Shown one piece after another: positions 6,339 to 11,258 of a DNA stretch of 16,488 nucleotides. The notes under the pieces are model-generated. The model searched no databases and was not told the DNA's origin. It was given only the letters and a program-made list of their open reading frames with translations. The stretch covers positions 1 to 16,488 of the forward strand of contig JAOUGQ010000041.1 of NCBI GenBank assembly GCA_029865515.1. The letters are read 5' to 3'. Positions within the stretch are counted from its first letter, which is position 1; the number at the start of each line of letters is the position of its first letter. Both the position numbers and the translations under genes were made by a program. Origin of the DNA: Nitrospirota bacterium. Its GTDB lineage: Bacteria; Nitrospirota; Nitrospiria; Nitrospirales; UBA8639.

Positions 6339-7283
6339 ATGGCTGCCAAGGCTAAGCCCAAGGCCAAGTCCAAGGCCAAGCCCAAGTCAAATGTCAAGAC
6401 TAAGTCAAAGGCTAAGGCGAAGCCCACGGTTAAGCCTAAGCTGAAGTCTAGGAAGACGTCTAGGACTCAAGCGAAAGCTAAACCGAAGACGAAAGCTAAA
6501 CCGAAGACGAAAGCCAAACCGAAGACGAAAGCCAGACCGAAGACGAAAGCCAGACCAAAGAAGCCTGTGAAGCCTCAACGATCACCGTCTACCAAAGCGA
6601 AGTCCAAGAAAACGAAGGTCGGCACCAAGGCTCAGGCCAAGGGGAAACAATCCAAGGCCGTGGCTCAGGCTACACCACGATCCAAAGCGACGCCAAAAAA
6701 GGTGGTGAAAGGGAAAGAGAAGAAGTTGACTCCATCTCAAAAGACTGCGAAACCAACAACACAGAAGAGAGCCAAGTCTGCTGCCAAACCGGCTAAGGCT
6801 GTGACCAAAGCGGAAGGCTTAAAAGCCAAATCCTCGGCAGTGACGCCTGCTCCAGGCGAGGCGAAAAAGGGCCGGGGAAGGCCCAAAAAAGAGGCGGCTG
6901 CGGCCAAGGGACTTGAGGAAAAGAAGCCGAAGATCGCCCGGGTGATTTCCCCTGCCGGTATCGGAGGGGAAGAGCTTGGCGAAGAGACGACTGATCTGCC
7001 GGAAGACATCGATGCCGAATTGGATATTGAAGTCGAAGCGGATGGCGACATCACCCTTGATGCCTTGACGACTGAAATCGATGATGCCACCGACGCCTTG
7101 GAGGTGGATGATTTAGCCGATGATTTTGACGATGATGACTTTGCCGGAGATTTGGCCGATGAAGCGGATGAGGATTTGGATCTCACTGAAGACTTATCCG
7201 AGGAATTAGGCACTGAAAAGTTTTTTCGGGAAACCGAACCCAATACTGAGGATGATGAGGAGGAAATTCCCAGGTCCTGGTAG
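6339..7283 (+). CDS. Histone H1-like Lys/Ala/Pro-rich protein with AT-hook and acidic tail
   Basis: ATG 6339 follows AGGAGG at seven bases. The 314-residue product is strongly bipartite. Residues 1-200 are packed with Lys, Ala and Pro, with repeated KAKPKT/KARPKT units at 47-74, resembling histone H1 tails and bacterial AlgP/HctB-type proteins. At 176-184, KKGRGRPKK is a canonical AT-hook (GRP core flanked by basic residues), which binds the minor groove of AT-rich DNA. Residues 211-312 are almost purely acidic (for example VDDLADDFDDDD). There is no globular domain, Cys cluster, signal peptide or membrane segment. The likely role is DNA compaction or nucleoid organisation, with the acidic tail tempering or tuning DNA binding; this is inference from composition. 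An N-terminal fragment of a sigma factor, which can be Lys- then Asp-rich, was considered, but no sigma domains follow. Confidence 0.85.
   Translation: MAAKAKPKAKSKAKPKSNVKTKSKAKAKPTVKPKLKSRKTSRTQAKAKPKTKAKPKTKAKPKTKARPKTKARPKKPVKPQRSPSTKAKSKKTKVGTKAQAKGKQSKAVAQATPRSKATPKKVVKGKEKKLTPSQKTAKPTTQKRAKSAAKPAKAVTKAEGLKAKSSAVTPAPGEAKKGRGRPKKEAAAAKGLEEKKPKIARVISPAGIGGEELGEETTDLPEDIDAELDIEVEADGDITLDALTTEIDDATDALEVDDLADDFDDDDFAGDLADEADEDLDLTEDLSEELGTEKFFRETEPNTEDDEEEIPRSW
6472..6561 (+). repeat. Five tandem 18-bp repeats inside the Lys-rich gene
   Basis: The units begin at 6472, 6490, 6508, 6526 and 6544, each starting CGAAAGC and most ending CCGAAGA. The first two units are identical. Later copies differ only at a few positions (T/C, A/G, and a final CCAAAGA). 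Each unit encodes six residues of the KAKPKT / KARPKT type. The near-identity at DNA level points to recent duplication and a potential for length variation in frame. Confidence 0.9.
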
Positions 7284-7297
7284 AGATTCTACTCTGG

Positions 7298-7329
7298 AGT
7301 GGGACGTGTGCGGTGCCCACTGCTCTTTT
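7298..7329 (+). terminator. Possible intrinsic terminator after the Lys-rich gene
   Basis: AGTGGG (7298-7303) can pair with CCCACT (7316-7321) across a 12-base loop, followed by GCTCTTTT. It starts 15 bases after the stop codon at 7283. The stem is short and the loop long, so termination may be partial. Confidence 0.35.
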
Positions 7330-7337
7330 GGCTGCTA

Positions 7338-7360
7338 ACGCAACGCGTAAGTTTTTTTTT
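7338..7360 (+). terminator. Small hairpin with nine-T run before the peroxiredoxin gene
   Basis: ACGC (7338-7341) and GCGT (7345-7348) can pair across AAC, and a run of nine T follows at 7352-7360. The T run is striking but the stem has only four base pairs. It may act with the preceding hairpin to separate the Lys-rich gene from the peroxiredoxin. Confidence 0.3.
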
Positions 7361-7447
7361 GATCCCGGTTTCATCGAAGGCCGTGATTTTTCACTCAGCC
7401 TGAGAGTGACTGGTGGTGTTTCTGTCTTGCCAACTGAAGGAGGTTTC

Positions 7448-8212
7448 ATGTCTGAAGAACGAGGATTGCCTCGCATCGGAGATCCTGCGCCGGACTTTTC
7501 CGCAGTGACGACCCAACATACAGATTTTAGTTTTAGCGCCTGGCAGGAACAACACTGGGTCGTGTTGTTTTCTCACCCTGCTGATTTTACTCCGGTGTGT
7601 ACGACTGAATTGGTGGCTTTTGCCCAACTCTATGATCAATTTCGCCAGCGAGGCGTGAAACTCATCGGGCTGAGTGTGGATAGCATTCATGCCCATTTAG
7701 CCTGGTTGCGAAACATTCACGAAAAAATGGGCACCACCATTCCTTTTCCGATGATTGCCGACGCCGATATGCGAGTCGCCAAACTCTATGGGATGATTCA
7801 TCCCAATGCGAGTTCCACTGCAACGGTGAGGGCGGTGTTTATTATTGATCCCAAGCGGGTGATCCGGGCTTTGGTCTATTATCCACTCAATGCCGGCCGC
7901 AATGTGGATGAAATCTTTCGGCTGGTCACCGCGTTGCAGACGACAGAACGCTTCGCCTGTTCGACACCGGCCAATTGGCGGGAAGGGGAGAAGGTCGTGG
8001 TGCCTCCCCCCAAGACCGTTCAAGAAGTCGATCAAGCCTTAGCTAAAACGGAATACGAACATCGCGATTTTTATTTAGCCCTGAAGGATGTTTCCAAGCC
8101 CGCGGCTTCGAAGCCTGCCGAAGGGGCTGTTCCTACACCCGCTGTGGCGCCCGTTGCCAAGCCTGCCGAGTCTAAGACTTCCCAACCCGCCGAGAGCGCT
8201 TCTTCTGCCTAG
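7448..8212 (+). CDS. 1-Cys peroxiredoxin (Prx6 type) with Pro/Ala/Lys tail
   Basis: The start is ATG 7448 behind AAGGAGG at five bases. The frame extends 45 codons further up, but that part has no ribosome binding site and does not look like the family. The 254-residue product has the peroxidatic motif HPADFTPVCTTE with Cys51, Pro44 and Thr48, the conserved Arg128 in VRAVFIIDP, and the Prx6-type C-terminal arm STPANWREGEKVVVPPPK. It reduces hydrogen peroxide, alkyl hydroperoxides or peroxynitrite in the cytoplasm using thiol donors. Cys171 is the only other Cys and is not in the usual resolving position. Residues 217-254 are an extra Ala/Pro/Lys/Ser-rich tail beyond the roughly 215 residues usual for the family. 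The next gene starts 21 bases later and is probably co-transcribed. Confidence 0.93.
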   Translation: MSEERGLPRIGDPAPDFSAVTTQHTDFSFSAWQEQHWVVLFSHPADFTPVCTTELVAFAQLYDQFRQRGVKLIGLSVDSIHAHLAWLRNIHEKMGTTIPFPMIADADMRVAKLYGMIHPNASSTATVRAVFIIDPKRVIRALVYYPLNAGRNVDEIFRLVTALQTTERFACSTPANWREGEKVVVPPPKTVQEVDQALAKTEYEHRDFYLALKDVSKPAASKPAEGAVPTPAVAPVAKPAESKTSQPAESASSA

Positions 8213-8233
8213 GAGGCTGTCCGGTTGCCCTGA

Positions 8234-9349
8234 ATGCCATCTCACATTCATTCGATTGGGCGATTGATGGGATTGCGGGGGCTCCATGGTTTGCCGCTTG
8301 TGCTAGGTCTCTTTGGTCTGTTGCCCATGCCTGTGGAGGCCTGCCGTCTTCTTCCGACTCCTCCGGAAATTGAGAACGTCTTCTGGGTTCATGTTGAAGG
8401 ACCCTGTTTGCCGGAGGAACAAGCGACACTGGCGGTGAGGGGAGCCGATGTTCTTGATGCTCTGGAGCAAGGCAGGAGTATTGATTTTGAAGGTGTGCTG
8501 GTGCTTGATGATGTGATGCTGGATCGCCTGTCTCTTCATGACCTGTCAGGAGATTCCGACATTTCCCCGGCTGTACAAGAACGTCTTCACCAACGGAGCA
8601 TCGAAGCCGTTCGTGTCATTCCAGGGTCCCTCTCCATTCGACATTCCCGGTTTGAAAAAGTTCTGGCGACCAATCTGGTTGAAGGTGCCCTCCTTGTGCT
8701 GGGAGCGTTGGATTTCACTGGTACGGTCTTTCAGCAGTCGATTGACCTTTCTAAAACAGTGTTTATGGGGCCTTTCGAATTTTCAAAGGTGCGCGTGGAT
8801 TTTGAGGCGTTTTTTATTGGATCTCAATTTGACCAGGCGGTGGATTTTTCTCAGGTGACCTTTGGAACCCATTCCCGGTTTCATAAGGCCGCCTTTCGCG
8901 ATCGGGTCACATTTGCCGACACGCATTTCACCGGGGTGGCGGAATTTTTAGAAGTCGAGTTTCAACAGGGGGCGGATTTTTCCCGATCCCATTTTGCCAG
9001 TGGAACAGGATTTTCAGGGGCGGTCTTTGATGGCCAGGCTGATTTTTCATCCGTTATGGTCGATCATGAAATCTATTTTCGGTTCACGGAATTTAAACAG
9101 GAGGTCTCCTTCCAGGACACCCAATTTCACAATGTTGTCGATTTTACAAGCGCCAGATTTGACGGGAGCCAGGATTTTTCAGGAGTGGTGTTCCACGCAC
9201 CACCGGAATTAACCGGGAGCAACTTATCCCTTGACGCGGTTCTGTCTCAGGGGTGGCGGAGCCAACAAGCCCAGTTAGGGATCTTTGCAGGTCTGGTCAT
9301 TTTGGTGCTATTTTACCTCTGGGTCTCGAAGAGGAAAAAGACCGCCTAA
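8234..9349 (+). CDS. Pentapeptide-type repeat protein with signal sequence and C-terminal membrane anchor
   Basis: The 371-residue product has an N-terminal hydrophobic stretch (LPLVLGLFGLLPM, 20-32) followed by PVEAC, giving a signal peptidase site or an imperfect lipobox at Cys37. Residues about 40-155 form a domain I do not recognise. Residues 161-320 follow an 11-residue rhythm, F-x4-F-x5, for 15 turns, for example ADFSRSHF, TGFSGAVF and QADFSSVMV. This is a Phe-rich variant of pentapeptide-repeat right-handed beta helices. A final helix at 347-364 (LGIFAGLVILVLFYLWV) with SKRKK behind it would anchor it with the tail in the cytoplasm. The ATG at 8234 is 17 bases from the nearest AGGAGG; an in-frame TGA just upstream rules out a longer frame. 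It may be translationally coupled to the peroxiredoxin. Its function is unknown, possibly envelope stress or scaffolding. Confidence 0.83.
   Translation: MPSHIHSIGRLMGLRGLHGLPLVLGLFGLLPMPVEACRLLPTPPEIENVFWVHVEGPCLPEEQATLAVRGADVLDALEQGRSIDFEGVLVLDDVMLDRLSLHDLSGDSDISPAVQERLHQRSIEAVRVIPGSLSIRHSRFEKVLATNLVEGALLVLGALDFTGTVFQQSIDLSKTVFMGPFEFSKVRVDFEAFFIGSQFDQAVDFSQVTFGTHSRFHKAAFRDRVTFADTHFTGVAEFLEVEFQQGADFSRSHFASGTGFSGAVFDGQADFSSVMVDHEIYFRFTEFKQEVSFQDTQFHNVVDFTSARFDGSQDFSGVVFHAPPELTGSNLSLDAVLSQGWRSQQAQLGIFAGLVILVLFYLWVSKRKKTA
8714..9193 (+). repeat. Fifteen 11-residue protein repeats (33-bp periodicity)
   Basis: Hydrophobic residues, nearly all Phe, fall at positions 161+11n and 166+11n of the encoded protein, without insertion or deletion, from 161 to 320. 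Exceptions are conservative: Leu172, Val188 and Val276. At DNA level the units have diverged, so the periodicity is kept by protein structure and not by recent duplication. Confidence 0.8.
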
Positions 9350-9367
9350 ATGGTGTGAACCACTATA

Positions 9368-9398
9368 TTTTGTTAAGGTATTGCGGCTTAACACAAAA
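9368..9398. repeat. AT-rich imperfect inverted repeat upstream of scpA
   Basis: TTTTGTTAAG (9368-9377) pairs with CTTAACACAAAA (9387-9398) if two bases bulge. It follows the stop of the repeat-protein gene by about 20 bases and overlaps the proposed scpA -35. It could weakly end the upstream transcript or be a binding site. Confidence 0.3.
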
Positions 9399-9409
9399 GA
9401 TGGTATACC
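9381..9409 (+). promoter_or_regulatory. Candidate scpA promoter with extended -10
   Basis: TTGCGG (9381-9386) and TATACC (9404-9409) are 17 bases apart, and the -10 is preceded by TGG, giving the TGn extended form. The start of transcription would be near 9416, about 38 bases before the scpA start codon. Confidence 0.4.
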
Positions 9410-9453
9410 AGTTTCAAAATCTGCACTCTGGACCCCAGCCGAAAGGCTCTTGA

Positions 9454-10272
9454 TTGGATTCTGTCCCTTCTCTGATTATTTCCGACCTCGAAGATGATGA
9501 TGCCTATCAGGTCAAGCTTGAGGCCTTTACCGGCCCCATGGACCTTCTCCTCCACCTGATTCGGAAACACCAGATCAATATCTATGATATTCCAATTGCG
9601 CTGATTACTAAGCAATATCTGGAATATCTGTCCCTGATGAAGACCTTGAACCTGTCCCTGGCCGGTGAGTTTCTGGTGATGGCGGCCACGCTGCTGTACA
9701 TTAAATCCAGGACGCTCCTTCCCAAGGAGGAAAAAGCCGTGACAGAGGATGATGAGGGTCTGGATCCTCGTTCTGAATTGGTCCGGCAATTAGTGGAATA
9801 TGAGCGGTTTAAGGAAGCGGCTGGGACCTTGGTCGCACGGGAACGTATCTGGCGGGAGTCGTTTGGGCGGGATCCTCTTCCATTGCCGGTAAAGTCTGTG
9901 GACGAGGAAGATCTCACCACTGAGGATCTCCAATTATTTGATCTCCTTAGTGCCTTTCAGGAAGTCCTGGATCGAGCTCCAACCGACCAATTTGTGGAAT
10001 TGTCCAGGGAAGCCTGGACGGTTCAGGATCGCATTCAAGTGATTTTGGAGCGGTTGGAAGGGGAGTCGACAATTCCTTTTGAAGGGCTGTTTGCGCAGCA
10101 TTGGTCGCGGCCTCTGGTGATTGTCACGTTTTTGGCCTTATTGGAGCTGGTCCGGATGAACCTGGTTCGGTTATTTCAAGGAGAATGGCTTGGCCCTATC
10201 CAGGTAACCAGGCGCTTCGTTCCGGCGGGAGGGCCTGATGCTACTGGAAGTTTTCAAATGGAAGAATTGTAA
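9454..10272 (+). CDS. scpA: Segregation and condensation protein A (kleisin)
   Basis: The 272-residue product has the ScpA N-terminal helical signature: YQVKLEAFTGPMDLLLHLI, then INIYDIPIALITKQYLEYL, then LAGEFLVMAATLLYIKSRTLLP. These form the part that binds the SMC neck. The C-terminal winged helix, which binds the SMC head, ends LVRLFQGEWLGPIQVTRRF. With ScpB it forms the SMC-ScpAB condensin that compacts and segregates the chromosome. No ATG fits: the best start is TTG 9454, with AAAGG seven bases ahead and an in-frame TGA directly before. Length is normal for the family. scpB follows after 119 bases, a wider gap than the usual tight scpA-scpB pair, with a hairpin in it. Confidence 0.95.
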   Translation: MDSVPSLIISDLEDDDAYQVKLEAFTGPMDLLLHLIRKHQINIYDIPIALITKQYLEYLSLMKTLNLSLAGEFLVMAATLLYIKSRTLLPKEEKAVTEDDEGLDPRSELVRQLVEYERFKEAAGTLVARERIWRESFGRDPLPLPVKSVDEEDLTTEDLQLFDLLSAFQEVLDRAPTDQFVELSREAWTVQDRIQVILERLEGESTIPFEGLFAQHWSRPLVIVTFLALLELVRMNLVRLFQGEWLGPIQVTRRFVPAGGPDATGSFQMEEL

Positions 10273-10360
10273 GTCTTGACTTGGTCATTGATTGTGGGAA
10301 GACGATCCGTGAGGAATTATCTAAGTTGTTTGTAAGAATAGTGAATGTGGCGGTGTGGGA

Positions 10361-10377
10361 TGGACTGTTTCAGTCCA
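10361..10377 (+). promoter_or_regulatory. Hairpin directly ahead of the scpB ribosome binding site
   Basis: TGGACTG and CAGTCCA are perfect inverse complements around TTT. The stem ends four bases before AGGAGG (10382-10387 region) and 14 bases before ATG 10392. No T run follows. It could tune scpB translation or protect the message end; a processing site between scpA and scpB is another option. Confidence 0.45.
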
Positions 10378-10391
10378 CATAGGAGGAAGAT

Positions 10392-11153
10392 ATGATTACC
10401 AAAGCACTCACCAATGGACACCTGACTACAGATGTTGTAGATGCCGACCAGCCCGAGGATTCTGCACTGGTCGATGCCTCCACCAATGGTCATGATTCGG
10501 AAGAGGTCACCGACGCCGATACGGAGAGGCAAGAGGTGGCGTTGGATCTTGATGAACTGAAAGGCGCCTTTGAGGCGCTGCTGTTTGTATCCCATGACCC
10601 TCTCAGTCTCGAGAGGTTGGCTTCCGTACTCGAAGGGGTGCCCAAACCGTCTATCAAATCTGCCATGCAGACTCTCCAGGCCGAGTATGAGGAGGTTGGA
10701 CGCGGTTTGCAGATTCTTGAAGTGGCTGGCGGATATGTCATGGTGACGCGGCCTGAACAGAGTGTCTATATCAAGCGATTGACCAGTAAGGTCAAAACTT
10801 CCGCCAAGGTTTCAAAATCGGCATTAGAGGCCCTGGCGATTGTGAGTTATAAACAGCCCATTACGAGGGCGGATATTGAGAAAATTCGAGGTGTGGAGAC
10901 CTCCGGTGTGTTGCGTACGCTCCTGGATCAGAAATTGATTCGGATCGTCGGGCGGCAGGATATTCCAGGTCGCCCCATTTTGTACGGGACCAGTAAACAG
11001 TTTCTTCAACGGTTTGGCCTGCGCGACCTCCGGGATCTGCCTCCGTTGAAAGAATTGAAAGATTTAGGTAGCCCGGAACAATTTCCGATGGAGCTTCCCT
11101 TTGAATCTGAAGGAGACGAGGGAGAATCTCGCGTCGCCGATCTTTCTGCATGA
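10392..11153 (+). CDS. scpB: Segregation and condensation protein B
   Basis: The 253-residue product carries both ScpB winged helices: LKGAFEALLFVSHDPLSLERL in two pieces (LKGAFEALLF, then LSLERLASVL) for the first, and SKSALEALAIVSYKQPITR with IEKIRGVETSGVLRTLL for the second. It ends with the typical GRPILYGTSKQFLQRFGL. ScpB dimerises and clamps ScpA in the SMC complex. AGGAGG lies before ATG 10392 at good spacing. About 55 extra residues at the N-terminus, rich in Asp, Glu, Thr and Asn (for example VTDADTERQEVALD), precede the conserved part. These are probably disordered; a typical ScpB has about 190 residues. The next gene follows after 105 bases with its own promoter candidate. Confidence 0.95.
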   Translation: MITKALTNGHLTTDVVDADQPEDSALVDASTNGHDSEEVTDADTERQEVALDLDELKGAFEALLFVSHDPLSLERLASVLEGVPKPSIKSAMQTLQAEYEEVGRGLQILEVAGGYVMVTRPEQSVYIKRLTSKVKTSAKVSKSALEALAIVSYKQPITRADIEKIRGVETSGVLRTLLDQKLIRIVGRQDIPGRPILYGTSKQFLQRFGLRDLRDLPPLKELKDLGSPEQFPMELPFESEGDEGESRVADLSA

Positions 11154-11161
11154 TGTGAGTT

Positions 11162-11189
11162 GAGGCCACGCGTCTCGACGGCCTTTCTT
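11162..11189 (+). terminator. Weak intrinsic terminator candidate after scpB
   Basis: GAGGCC (11162-11167) can pair with GGCCTT (11180-11185), including one G-T pair, across a 12-base loop, followed by TCTTG. It lies nine bases after the scpB stop. The stem is short and the U-tract is interrupted. Confidence 0.3.
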
Positions 11190-11217
11190 GTTGCCTTCCG
11201 GTCTTCTCTCCTACAAT
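11188..11217 (+). promoter_or_regulatory. Candidate promoter for the FAD/Fe-S dehydrogenase gene
   Basis: TTGTTG (11188-11193) and TACAAT (11212-11217) are 18 bases apart. The -10 matches the sigma-70 consensus at five of six bases. Transcription would start near 11225, about 35 bases before ATG 11259. Confidence 0.35.
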
Positions 11218-11258
11218 GAGCGGGTGTTCTCTCTGCATATGGAGCGGGATGAGTTCCT

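Noticed and set aside
6472..6561. CRISPR-like array
   Set aside because: The 18-bp units are directly adjacent without spacers and encode a regular protein repeat in frame.
6737..7243. 168-codon minus-strand Ser-rich frame
   Set aside because: It is the antisense of the Lys/Asp-rich gene; its Ser bias follows from the codons of the real gene.
7313..7447. 45-codon N-terminal extension of the peroxiredoxin
   Set aside because: It includes a T9 run and terminator-like signals, has no ribosome binding site, and does not match the family; ATG 7448 has AAGGAGG at good spacing.
9401..9410. 10-bp palindrome TGGTATACCA as an operator
   Set aside because: It coincides with the proposed extended -10 of scpA and is too short to call separately.
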